Shown piece after piece: positions 1 to 8,980 of a stretch of DNA of 64,000 bases. A model generated the notes under the pieces. The model saw only the letters and a program-made list of their open reading frames with translations, ran no database searches and was not told the DNA's origin. The stretch lies in contig CAJURX010000009.1 in assembly GCA_910589125.1 (NCBI GenBank), positions 32,668-96,667 of the forward strand, in the 5' to 3' direction. A program made the position numbers and the translations under genes. Position 1 is the stretch's first letter. Each line of letters starts with the position of its first letter. This DNA is from an uncultured Eggerthellaceae bacterium (GTDB taxonomy: Bacteria > Actinomycetota > Coriobacteriia > Coriobacteriales > Eggerthellaceae).

Positions 1-3000
1 CAACGCCACCGGTCCTGCCCACGGCCCCTGAGGTGACGCGCTCATAGACCGAATCGTAGGAGAAGCGCGTCGTGCCCTCGTTGACCATCTTGCAGATCTG
101 GGCGAAGTAGTTGTTCGTGACCTCGGCAAGGGCATAGCGGCCGTTGTTGATGTTGTGGCCGATCTCGTGCGCTGAGCCCCATCCGAAGTAGAAGCCGTCT
201 CCGCTCTGCTTCGTGCCACCCGGTGCGGTAGCCGCATCCGAGATGGGTCGCAGGATGGCGAAGTTGCCAGACTCCGGGAAGTCCACGCCGATGTGGTTGC
301 CCGCTGCGTACATGAAGGCGCCCGCGAACATCTGCATGAGGCGGATGTTCAGGTGCTGCGAGGAGAGCTCGTTGGTCTTCGCCACGCCCTCACCCGGCTC
401 CATCAGGCCCTTGTGCTGATAGAAGAGCTTGAGCATCTGCTCCGAGCCATCCATGTGCGTGATGAGCGATTCTGCGCGCTCCCTCAGCGTGGAGCCCGTG
501 CAGGACCTGGCCGCTTGCGTGGCAGGGACGGAATAGAGCATGGTGTCCGTCATCAGCTCGGTCGCGTTATGGATGCAGTGGCGCTCGTTGTAGTCGCAAT
601 CAACGCTCGGGTTGATGGTGTCCTGCTCCACCTTGTCCACCACCAGCTTGCTCTCTGCAAGGTGCGCCGCCCTGTGCGCATCCTCGCTGCCCTTGGATGC
701 ATTCAGCAGGCTCAGGGACTCGTCCAGCTCGGTGATGTACTGCTCGGCCTTCTGGACGCGCGTCTCATGGTCCGTCACGTTGTGCAGGTCGAGCGTGGCG
801 ATGTCATGGCCGCCCATCACGCGGATGTACCACTCCTCATTCGGGTCATTGCCCACGTACTGCGCATAGAGCGGGCCGCCATGCTCCTTGCCCTTGACCT
901 GGATCTTCTCAGGGACAGAGTAGACGATGCGCTTGTTGGCCTGGAACGTCCCGCCATAGCTGGGAGCATCGCTTGACTCCGGATACTGCTGGCCGATGTA
1001 GATCTGCACGCTGGAGTTGGTCCTGGAGTTGCGCTTGGAGGCGTACAGCACGAGCTGATCGCCCGCAGCAGCCACCTTGCCGAGCGGCTGCCAAGAGTTC
1101 AGGCCTCCCATGCCCAGATTCTTGCCGCTATCCGCCGCACTGGAGATATCCGTATGCACCCGGATCAGCTCAGAGAGGCCGGCCTTCTCGTCAGCCAGGA
1201 GCTGCCTGGCGAAGTCGATGTCCATCTGCACGACCGTCTTGAACGGATAGTAGTTGCCATCCGCATCCGCCGTGTTCAGGCGCGTCTCAAGGGCGCTGAT
1301 GCGTGCCTCGTCCACGCCGTCAGCAAGCTTGATGTGCATCTCGTCAGCGTAGAGCGCGTTCACATCGTCTTCGATGCTGTCATAGCCATGGAAGCGCATC
1401 TCGGCGATGTCGATCAAGCGGACATGGCGCTCCATGCCGATGAGGACCTTGTCGGCACGCAGGCCGCCGTCGATCTTGACGAGCGTGTAGGTCCTGCCGT
1501 TCGCGCACTTCTGCTGCGTGAACGAGACTCCTGAGACGGGCTGCCATGCAGAGCCACCCGTGGATGCATGCACCCGCACGCCGCTGTAGTCGATGTTCTG
1601 GGACGATGCCGCATAGGAGATGAATCCGATCTCCTTCACGCCGTCGAAGGTGACCTCGACGCCGTGCTTGCCGGCATTGTAGGCTGAGCCGAAGTCCCAG
1701 TCCTCCTTCTTGGCATAGGAGGTGTAATCGTCATCGAACAGGCCGAGCGCCGTGCCTGCATTGCCGTCGATCGCGCTGTCCACCATGGATGCGCTGATGA
1801 CGCGCGCGGTCGTAATGCCCGTGAGGTAGCGCCCGTTGGCATCCTTCTTGTTCACCAGCTTGTAGTTCGGCAGCTCCGCAGGGGCGATGGTGGTGGTCTC
1901 TGCGCTCACGATCTGGGACGGATCGCTCTTGCCGATCTCATTCACACCTGAGACGAACACCTCATAGGTGGTCCTGTCCTCAAGCCCGCTGATCTGGCAG
2001 CTGCTCGAGGTGATGCCGGACTTCTCGGTCCAGGTCGCGTCACCCTCCTTGCGATACGAGACGATGTAGGTGTCCGTATCGGTCATGGCCTTCCAGCCGA
2101 CGTTGATCATCTTGTAGCCACCTGAGACCTTCACGCTCTCGGGCCTATCCGGGCGCTTGGTGGCCTTGGGCGTGACGGTGACGGCATTGCTCCAGCCGCT
2201 GCGCCATTCGCCATTGGTGGACTGCACCTTCACCGTGTAGGTGTGGTTGTTCTCCACCTTGCCCTTGTTGCCATGCTTGAAGGACGTCACCTGCATGGTG
2301 GTGTTCTTGGTGGACATGATCTGCTCTTTGCCGTTCTCCGACACAGAGACCTCATATCCCGTTACATTGGGCTCGGCGTTCCAGCTGACCGTGAACTCCT
2401 TGCTGCCCGGCGTTGCCGTGACGTTCGTCGGGATGTTGAGCTCGGGAGGTGCGATGAGGTCCTCCGTGCCATTCAGGAACTCGACCGAGGAGATCTCAGC
2501 CAGGTTGAGCTTGCCATCAGAGGCATTGGTCTTGGTCACCTTGATGGTGACCTTCTTGATGGCGATCTTGCTGCCGAAGTCGATGATGATGTTGCCAGAG
2601 CCGTCGATGGTGGCCTTGGCAGATGCCGCATAGGCCTTCTCGGGTGCGAGCCCCAGGAATGCCGCCATCTGCACGAGCGCGCTCGCGATGCCCGTAGGGG
2701 CGAACTCAGCATCGAGGGTCTGCTCATTGCCCGCCTCATCAAGGTAGGTGACCTCGACGGTGCCCTCCGTGACCGCGTGGGGATGGAGCTGGGAGATGCC
2801 ATCATCGGTCCTGCTCAGAGGCGGCTTGATGGTGATGCAGCCGACCTGCTCGCCATTGAGCTGATCATGGAGGTTGTCCAGCACGATGGTGGCAGGGTTG
2901 TCAACGCTGATGGGCTGATCGTTGGTAGTGACCATCTTGAGGGAGGCGTTCTCATCAGGATTGCCCACCACTTCGCTGACATCCACGATCTGGCTGTCAG

Positions 3001-3958
3001 CAGGGATGGTGATGTTGTCGCTGACGGTGACGCCCGTGACGCGCGGCTTCGGTGTCACGTTGGAAGAGACCTGATCGCGGCCGTAACCCTCTGCCAGGAC
3101 CTGGAGGTCAGCGAGCGTGATGCCGTCCGCGCCCGTCAGGTCGCAGCGCGGGTTCGCTGCAGCATCTGCGCCAGATTCCAGCGCACCGATGAGCGCATCC
3201 ACGTCATCATCGTTGATGGCGCTATCCCCCGTCACATCACCGTAGTAGATGATGCCCGTCTGGGTGCTGCTCTCAGCGCGATCGAAGGTGTTGAGCTTCA
3301 CCGTGTAGGCGCGGGGGACATCCGCATCCACATGGATGGCCTGCGCATAGGTGGCATAGCCGTCCGCTTCGATGGCGAGCTCGTAGTCACCAGGCTCGAC
3401 GTTCACATAGGTATAGGACCCGCGATAGCCAGCGCCGGCCGCCGCGGGCTTGATGTACTGGAAGCCACGCCCTGACAGGGAGATGTCGAATTGGGGAGGC
3501 TCGCCCGTATCGAAGGGCTTGGCATCCGTGATATCCACATGGATGATGCTCTTGGCAACAGCGCCCTCACCCCCCCCATCGGATTCGGAGGGCAGCTTCG
3601 TGGAACCGGAGCCGTCGCCCTCGGTGCTGCCATCAGCATCGTCTGCCGGAGCCGACCCGTCATCGCTGGCCTGCTCCTCAGACGACGTGCCCTCTTGGGT
3701 GCCCTCATCATTCGTGGCGCCCTCCTCAGATGGCGCATCCCCTGCGCCGTCGGCGGAAGGAGCATCCTCACCAGGCACGGGTTGAGCACCATCCTGCGCC
3801 TGCTCCTCCTGGACGGGGTCGCCCGCGTCCAGCTCATCTGCGAATGCGGGGATGCCGAACATGGAGACCGAAAGCGCCAAAGCCGTGAAGGCTGAGACCG
3901 CTTTGCGGGCACATGAGGTCATCATCGCATTCCGCTCTTTCATCGTGGTCCGTTTCAT
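1..3958 (-). CDS. Secreted M60-family metallopeptidase with dockerin-like, FN3 and discoidin-like domains (partial)
   Basis: The frame is open from an ATG at 3958 to the left edge, giving 1,319 visible residues; the C-terminus is outside the window. AAGGGG lies about 7 nt before the ATG. Residues 1-45 form a signal peptide, followed by an acidic Ser/Glu/Asp-rich linker to about residue 130. A carboxypeptidase-regulatory-like fold may cover 150-235. A dockerin-like pair of calcium loops (GDVTGDSAIND and CDLTGADGIT) starts near residue 240. Two FN3-like domains lie at about 500-590 and 605-690, and an F5/8-type region at about 700-850. The M60 catalytic core ends with GWGSAHEIGHN (His1264, Glu1265, His1268) and then AEVTNNY, matching HExxH followed by a downstream Glu. 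M60 enzymes cleave mucin-type glycoproteins, so a host-glycoprotein role is inferred. No cell-wall anchor is visible in the part present. Confidence 0.9.
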   Translation of the reverse strand, partial: MKRTTMKERNAMMTSCARKAVSAFTALALSVSMFGIPAFADELDAGDPVQEEQAQDGAQPVPGEDAPSADGAGDAPSEEGATNDEGTQEGTSSEEQASDDGSAPADDADGSTEGDGSGSTKLPSESDGGGEGAVAKSIIHVDITDAKPFDTGEPPQFDISLSGRGFQYIKPAAAGAGYRGSYTYVNVEPGDYELAIEADGYATYAQAIHVDADVPRAYTVKLNTFDRAESSTQTGIIYYGDVTGDSAINDDDVDALIGALESGADAAANPRCDLTGADGITLADLQVLAEGYGRDQVSSNVTPKPRVTGVTVSDNITIPADSQIVDVSEVVGNPDENASLKMVTTNDQPISVDNPATIVLDNLHDQLNGEQVGCITIKPPLSRTDDGISQLHPHAVTEGTVEVTYLDEAGNEQTLDAEFAPTGIASALVQMAAFLGLAPEKAYAASAKATIDGSGNIIIDFGSKIAIKKVTIKVTKTNASDGKLNLAEISSVEFLNGTEDLIAPPELNIPTNVTATPGSKEFTVSWNAEPNVTGYEVSVSENGKEQIMSTKNTTMQVTSFKHGNKGKVENNHTYTVKVQSTNGEWRSGWSNAVTVTPKATKRPDRPESVKVSGGYKMINVGWKAMTDTDTYIVSYRKEGDATWTEKSGITSSSCQISGLEDRTTYEVFVSGVNEIGKSDPSQIVSAETTTIAPAELPNYKLVNKKDANGRYLTGITTARVISASMVDSAIDGNAGTALGLFDDDYTSYAKKEDWDFGSAYNAGKHGVEVTFDGVKEIGFISYAASSQNIDYSGVRVHASTGGSAWQPVSGVSFTQQKCANGRTYTLVKIDGGLRADKVLIGMERHVRLIDIAEMRFHGYDSIEDDVNALYADEMHIKLADGVDEARISALETRLNTADADGNYYPFKTVVQMDIDFARQLLADEKAGLSELIRVHTDISSAADSGKNLGMGGLNSWQPLGKVAAAGDQLVLYASKRNSRTNSSVQIYIGQQYPESSDAPSYGGTFQANKRIVYSVPEKIQVKGKEHGGPLYAQYVGNDPNEEWYIRVMGGHDIATLDLHNVTDHETRVQKAEQYITELDESLSLLNASKGSEDAHRAAHLAESKLVVDKVEQDTINPSVDCDYNERHCIHNATELMTDTMLYSVPATQAARSCTGSTLRERAESLITHMDGSEQMLKLFYQHKGLMEPGEGVAKTNELSSQHLNIRLMQMFAGAFMYAAGNHIGVDFPESGNFAILRPISDAATAPGGTKQSGDGFYFGWGSAHEIGHNINNGRYALAEVTNNYFAQICKMVNEGTTRFSYDSVYERVTSGAVGRTGGV

Positions 3959-3997
3959 CGCTTGCCCCTTGTGAACGAAAGTACACAGAACAGACGG

Positions 3998-4027
3998 ATT
4001 ATATACGGATCGGTAACGGTTTTTGAA
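3998..4027 (-). promoter_or_regulatory. Likely promoter of the M60 peptidase gene
   Basis: Read on the minus strand, a perfect TATAAT (3998-4003) is preceded after 18 nt by TTCAAA (4022-4027). It sits about 40 nt upstream of the chosen ATG at 3958, in the only AT-rich patch of this intergenic region. The -35 match is weak. Confidence 0.55.
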
Positions 4028-4149
4028 CCCCTAGAGATGCCCAACGACGTCCGAATATGAGACGACGGATATCGGGCGCGGGGCGGGAACCCGCATCCTC
4101 GACCACGCACGGATGCGAAGGTAGAGGACACTAGTGCGCGCCTGCGAAA

Positions 4150-4169
4150 GCATCCCCGTGCGGGGTGCC
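4150..4169 (-). terminator. Possible weak terminator after the activase gene
   Basis: CCCCG and CGGGG arms form a short GC hairpin with flanking GCA/TGC, about 70 nt beyond the activase stop. On the minus strand it is followed by only a short TTT, so it is a weak candidate. Confidence 0.3.
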
Positions 4170-4236
4170 ACAGACGGCAGCGCACCCCCTTCAACCAAAC
4201 GCAGATCCGCGAGATGACGCGACCGTCAGAGCGCCC

Positions 4237-7200
4237 CTAGTGGGAGGAGCGCTCCTCGGCCAGATTCGCCTTCGCCACGGCGATCATGAGCTTGATGCGA
4301 TTCAGCTGATTGACCTCGGAGGCACCGGGGTCGTAGTCAACGGCCACGATGTTGCTCTGAGGGTAGCGACGGCGCAGCTCCTTGATGACAGACTTGCCCA
4401 CCACGTGGTTCGGCAGGCACGCGAAGGGCTGCGTGCAGACCACGTTCGGGCATCCGCTGCGGATGAGCTCCACCATCTCTGCGGTGAGCAGCCAACCCTC
4501 GCCCATGGAGTTGCAGAGCGAGAGTATCTCGGAGGCGTAGTCAGCGAGCTCATAGATATCAGCGGGCGGATGGAAGCGCTGGCTGCGCTTGAGCGCGGCC
4601 ATCACGGGACGGCGCAGCTCCTTCACCGCGCGCAATCCCGCACGAGCGCCGAGCGCACCCTTCGCCGACTTGCCGATCTGCCGTTGGAAGATGCCGCCCG
4701 CGATCCCGAACAGGAAGAACTCGATGAGGCCAGGGACCACCGCTTCGCACCCTTCGGCCTCGATCTGCTCGACGATCTGATTGTTCGCCGTGGGGTGGAA
4801 CTTCACCAATATCTCGCCCACCACGCCCACGCGCGGCTTGGTGCCCTCCCCTTGCAGGGGCAGCGTGTCGAAATCGTCCACGATCTGGTTCACGGTCCGC
4901 TTGAACTCGCTCATCTTGCATCCGCGCGCCAGCTGCTCTCGCACCACGCCCATCCAGTGGTCGAAGAGCCTGTTCGCGCTCCCCGGCTCCACCTCATAGG
5001 GTCGCGTGCGATACAGGCACATCATGAGGAGGTCGCCGTATTGCAGAGCGAACACGGCTTGATACAGCATGGCAGGCGTGATCTTGAAGCCCGGGTTCAC
5101 CTCTCCCAAGTCCTTGAACGAGAGCGCGATCACAGGAATGTGCGCAAGACCCGCCGCTTTGAGCGCCTTGCGGATCAGCGAGATGTAGTTCGTCGCGCGG
5201 CAACCGCCGCCTGTCTGGGTGATGAGCACCGCCAGCTTGTCCGTATCGTATTCGCCGCTGGTGACCGCTTCCATGATCTGCCCGGTGACGAGGATGGACG
5301 GGTAGCAGATATCGTTGTTCACGTACTTGAGGCCCGCATCCACCGCGCCCGTATCCACGCTGGGGAGCAGCTTCACGTTCAGGCCCTCGCGCTCGAAGAT
5401 GGGGAGCAGGAGCTCGAAATGGATCGGTGCCATCTGCGGAGCGAGGATGGTGTAGCCCTCCTCGCGCATCTGCTCGGTGAACTGCACGCGCGCAAATTCG
5501 GTGGAGGTCGCCTCGCGCTGCTTGAGCGCATCCTCCACGATCACGCCATCGGCCTTCTGCGTGAAGCTCTCCGGGACGAGGGCGTCAACATCCTCAGAGG
5601 TGATGCACGCAGCCGGGCAGCCGCGCGCGGCCAGCGCCTCTTCCCGCTCAGCGTCAGCCTCTTCGTCGGCTTGGTCCTTGAGGGCAGCGAGCAGGCTGCG
5701 CACGCGGATGCGCGCCGCGCCCAAGTTGGACACCTCGTCTATCTTGAGGACGGTGTACACCTTGCCCGCGGCCTCCAAGACCTCTTGGACCTGATCGGTG
5801 GTCAGCGCATCAAGCCCGCACCCGAAGGAGTTCAGCTGGATCATATCCAGATCCTTGCGCTGCGTGACCACCTTGGCAGCAGCATAGAGGCGCGTATGGT
5901 ACATCCACTGGTCCACCACGCGGATAGGACGCTCCAGCTGGCCCAGGTGAGCGATGGAATCCTCCGTCAGCACCGCGAGACCGAATGAGGTCAGAAGCTC
6001 TGGGATGGCATGGTTGATCTCAGGGTCCTGATGATAGGGGCGTCCCGCCAAGACGATGCCGCGCGTGCCCGTCTCCTCCATCCATGCGAGCGTCTCGGTG
6101 CCCTTGCGGCGGACGTCCCGCTTGAACGCCTCATCCTCAGCCCATGCCGCGTCCACCGCATCATCTATCTCGGTCTGGGTCAGATGCGAACCCATCTTCA
6201 TGGTGGCATCCTTGAAGGTCCGAGAGAGCTCCTTGTACAGGCGCTCCTTGAGCTTCTCCTTGTTGTCATAGGGCAGCCACGGAGCCACGAAGGCAGTAGA
6301 GCTCTCGCGCAGCTCGTCGATGTTCAGGCGCAGCGCCTCTGGATAGCTGGCCACGATGGGGCAGTTGAAGTGGTTGCCCGCTGTCTCATCCTCTTGGCGC
6401 TCCCACTTGCTGCAGGGCATCCAGATGAAGTCCGGCTCCTTGGCGAGCAGGTCCATGATGTGCCCATGCGAGAGCTTCGCAGGGTAGCAGACGGATTCGG
6501 ACGGCATGGATTCGATGCCCGCCTCATACGTCTTCTTGTTGGAGGGGTCGGACAAGATGACGCGATACCCCAGTTCCGTGAAGAAGGTGAACCAGAACGG
6601 ATAGTTCTCATACATGTTGAGCGCGCGAGGGATGCCGACCGTCCCACGCGTGGCCTCATCAGATGCGAGCGGCACATAGTGGTCGAACAATCGCTTCGAC
6701 TTCCATTCGAAGAGGTTGGGCACATCGGATGCACCCCCGCCCGTGCCGAGAGATTCGCCCTTCTCGCAGCGGTTGCCCGTGATGAAGCGGCGATGCTTGC
6801 CTGTCTCCTCATCCTTGCCGAAGTCGTTCACCGTGAGCAAGCAGGCATTCGCGCACCCCTTGCATCGTACGGTCCTATGGGTGGGCGCGAGCGCCTTGAT
6901 CTCCTCTAAGGTCAGCAGGCTTGACCTGCGAGAGCCAGACCCAGCACGCGCCCCTTCAGAGTCCCGATGCCTATCGCGCGCAAGGAGCGCCGCGCCGAAT
7001 GCGCCCATGTTGCCCGCGATGTCAGGGCGGACCGCATCGACCTGGGCAAGCTGCTCGAAGGAACGTAGCACCGCATCGTTCAGGAACGTGCCGCCCTGCA
7101 CGATGACCTGCGTGCCCACATCATGGGGGTCGCGTATCTTGATGACCTTGAACAGCGCGTTCTTGATGACGGAGATGGCAAGGCCGGCAGCGATGTCCCC

Positions 7201-8925
7201 CACCGATGCGCCTTCCTTCTGCGCCTGCTTCACGCGGCTGTTCATGAACACCGTGCAGCGGCTGCCGAGGTCCACGGGCGCCTTCGCCTTGATGGCCGTA
7301 GCAGCGAAATCCTTGACGTCCAGCCCGAGGCCGACAGCGAAGCTCTCGATGAAGCTGCCGCACCCCGACGAGCACGCCTCGTTCAGCATGATGTGGTCGA
7401 TCACGCCATCCTTCACGCGCAGGCACTTCATGTCCTGACCGCCGATGTCCAAGATGAACTCGACGCCAGGGAGCATCTCCTGCGCGCCGCGCAGGTGCGC
7501 GACCGTCTCTATCTCGCCGGAATCCACCTGGAGCGCCTCCAAGAGGAGCCCTTCCCCATATCCCGTGACCGTGGAATGGGCGATCCACGCCAGCTGCTCG
7601 CCCGTCTCCGCATCCTTCGGGAGCGCATCATAGAGCTCTGCGATGGCCGCCTTGGCGCACCCCAGAACGTCGCCCTTGTTCGATGCGTACGTGGACCAGA
7701 GCAGCTCGCCCCCTTCTCCGATGAGAGCAGCCTTGAACGTGGTGGAGCCAGCATCGATGCCCAGATAGGCTGCGCCCCGGTAGTCTGCCAGGGATGCGCG
7801 ACGCACCTGCTCGCGTGCATGGCGTGCGACGAAGGCCTCATGCTCAGCCTCGTCAGCGAAGAGCGGATCCAAGCGCACGACCTCGGAGCCCTGCATGTCG
7901 CCGAGGCCCTCCAACCGGCCGATGACATCCGTGAGCGTCTCCACGCGCGCACCATCGCGCGCACCGGCGATGGCAGCGCCGCACGCCACGAACAGATGCG
8001 CGTTGCCAGGGACGATGATGGCATCATCGTCGAGCTCGAGCGTCTCGTAGAAGCGGCGGCGTAGCTCGGGGAGGTATTGGAGCGGACCTCCCAGGAAGGC
8101 GACGTTGCCCCGGATGGGGCGACCGCAAGCCAGACCCGAGATGGTCTGCGTGACCACGGATTGGAAGATGGACGCAGCGATGTCCTCGCGCTTCGCCCCC
8201 TCGTTCAGGAGCGGCTGCACATCGGTCTTGGCGAACACGCCGCAGCGGCTGGCGATGGGATAGATGGTGGTGTGGCTTGCGGCGAGCTCGTTCAAGCCAC
8301 CCGCATCCGTATCCAGAAGCGAGGCCATCTGATCGATGAAGGCGCCCGTGCCGCCTGCGCAGGTGCCATTCATGCGCTGCTCTATGCCACCATCGAAGTA
8401 GATGATCTTCGCATCCTCGCCACCCAGCTCGATGGCGACATCCGTCTGTGGGATGAACGTCTCCACGGCCGTCTTGGAGGCGATGACCTCCTGGACGAAC
8501 TTCACATCCAGCCACTGGGAGAGCAGAAGGCCACCCGACCCCGTGATGGCGATGGTCATGGGATCGGTGGGGAACTCGGCAGCGCATACGCGCAGCACAT
8601 CGATGATGGTGGCGCGCACATCCGCATGATGGCGCTGATACACCGACCACAGGCATTCATCATGGGAGTTCAGGACAGCCAGCTTCACGGTGGTGGACCC
8701 CACATCTATGCCGATGTGCAAAGACGCGCTCGCCTGTGCGCTCGCAGCGACATGCGGGGAGGTGCTGCCTTCTGGGCAGGCATCTGGGCCCGCGCTCGCA
8801 CAGGTGCCTGCGCAGGCGCATGCGGCATCATCAGGCCCAGACGCAGCCGTCCTCACGACCGCATGACCTTCCGCGTCGTCAGTACCACCCTCTTCGATCT
8901 TCACATATCTAGGATGCTTGCTCAT
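4237..8925 (-). CDS. Giant 2-hydroxyacyl-CoA dehydratase activase-type protein (BcrAD ATPase x2, DUF2229, HgdB-like)
   Basis: This is a 1,562-residue fusion. Residues 1-60 are a Cys-rich leader. The first BadF/BcrA-type ATPase starts with GIDVGSTT at 72 and carries GGEDAKIIYF and NGTCAGGTGAF. A second starts with GIDAGSTTF near 390 and carries DIGGQDMKC and NEACSSGCGSF; in this family the Cys residues of this region bind the bridging [4Fe-4S] cluster. A DUF2229-like region follows (CKGCANAC, GNRCEKGE), then an HgdB-like C-terminal part. Related activases use ATP to drive an electron into dehydratases. Single-chain versions of this size occur widely in anaerobes, but their substrate is generally unknown. 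No separate dehydratase subunits lie nearby. AAGGAG is 7 nt before the ATG. It lies 55 nt downstream of rlmD on the same strand, so the two may be co-transcribed. Confidence 0.88.
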   Translation of the reverse strand: MSKHPRYVKIEEGGTDDAEGHAVVRTAASGPDDAACACAGTCASAGPDACPEGSTSPHVAASAQASASLHIGIDVGSTTVKLAVLNSHDECLWSVYQRHHADVRATIIDVLRVCAAEFPTDPMTIAITGSGGLLLSQWLDVKFVQEVIASKTAVETFIPQTDVAIELGGEDAKIIYFDGGIEQRMNGTCAGGTGAFIDQMASLLDTDAGGLNELAASHTTIYPIASRCGVFAKTDVQPLLNEGAKREDIAASIFQSVVTQTISGLACGRPIRGNVAFLGGPLQYLPELRRRFYETLELDDDAIIVPGNAHLFVACGAAIAGARDGARVETLTDVIGRLEGLGDMQGSEVVRLDPLFADEAEHEAFVARHAREQVRRASLADYRGAAYLGIDAGSTTFKAALIGEGGELLWSTYASNKGDVLGCAKAAIAELYDALPKDAETGEQLAWIAHSTVTGYGEGLLLEALQVDSGEIETVAHLRGAQEMLPGVEFILDIGGQDMKCLRVKDGVIDHIMLNEACSSGCGSFIESFAVGLGLDVKDFAATAIKAKAPVDLGSRCTVFMNSRVKQAQKEGASVGDIAAGLAISVIKNALFKVIKIRDPHDVGTQVIVQGGTFLNDAVLRSFEQLAQVDAVRPDIAGNMGAFGAALLARDRHRDSEGARAGSGSRRSSLLTLEEIKALAPTHRTVRCKGCANACLLTVNDFGKDEETGKHRRFITGNRCEKGESLGTGGGASDVPNLFEWKSKRLFDHYVPLASDEATRGTVGIPRALNMYENYPFWFTFFTELGYRVILSDPSNKKTYEAGIESMPSESVCYPAKLSHGHIMDLLAKEPDFIWMPCSKWERQEDETAGNHFNCPIVASYPEALRLNIDELRESSTAFVAPWLPYDNKEKLKERLYKELSRTFKDATMKMGSHLTQTEIDDAVDAAWAEDEAFKRDVRRKGTETLAWMEETGTRGIVLAGRPYHQDPEINHAIPELLTSFGLAVLTEDSIAHLGQLERPIRVVDQWMYHTRLYAAAKVVTQRKDLDMIQLNSFGCGLDALTTDQVQEVLEAAGKVYTVLKIDEVSNLGAARIRVRSLLAALKDQADEEADAEREEALAARGCPAACITSEDVDALVPESFTQKADGVIVEDALKQREATSTEFARVQFTEQMREEGYTILAPQMAPIHFELLLPIFEREGLNVKLLPSVDTGAVDAGLKYVNNDICYPSILVTGQIMEAVTSGEYDTDKLAVLITQTGGGCRATNYISLIRKALKAAGLAHIPVIALSFKDLGEVNPGFKITPAMLYQAVFALQYGDLLMMCLYRTRPYEVEPGSANRLFDHWMGVVREQLARGCKMSEFKRTVNQIVDDFDTLPLQGEGTKPRVGVVGEILVKFHPTANNQIVEQIEAEGCEAVVPGLIEFFLFGIAGGIFQRQIGKSAKGALGARAGLRAVKELRRPVMAALKRSQRFHPPADIYELADYASEILSLCNSMGEGWLLTAEMVELIRSGCPNVVCTQPFACLPNHVVGKSVIKELRRRYPQSNIVAVDYDPGASEVNQLNRIKLMIAVAKANLAEERSSH

Positions 8926-8980
8926 TCAGCGCTCCTTCGCGCGTTCTCTTTTCAACGCATTCTAATTCAGCGAACGACGT

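Noticed and set aside
4165..5988. A 607-codon plus-strand frame opposite the activase gene
   Set aside because: It is a GC-driven mirror of the activase gene: it is very rich in His, Arg and Leu, has no recognisable motif, and the opposite strand encodes a clear conserved protein.
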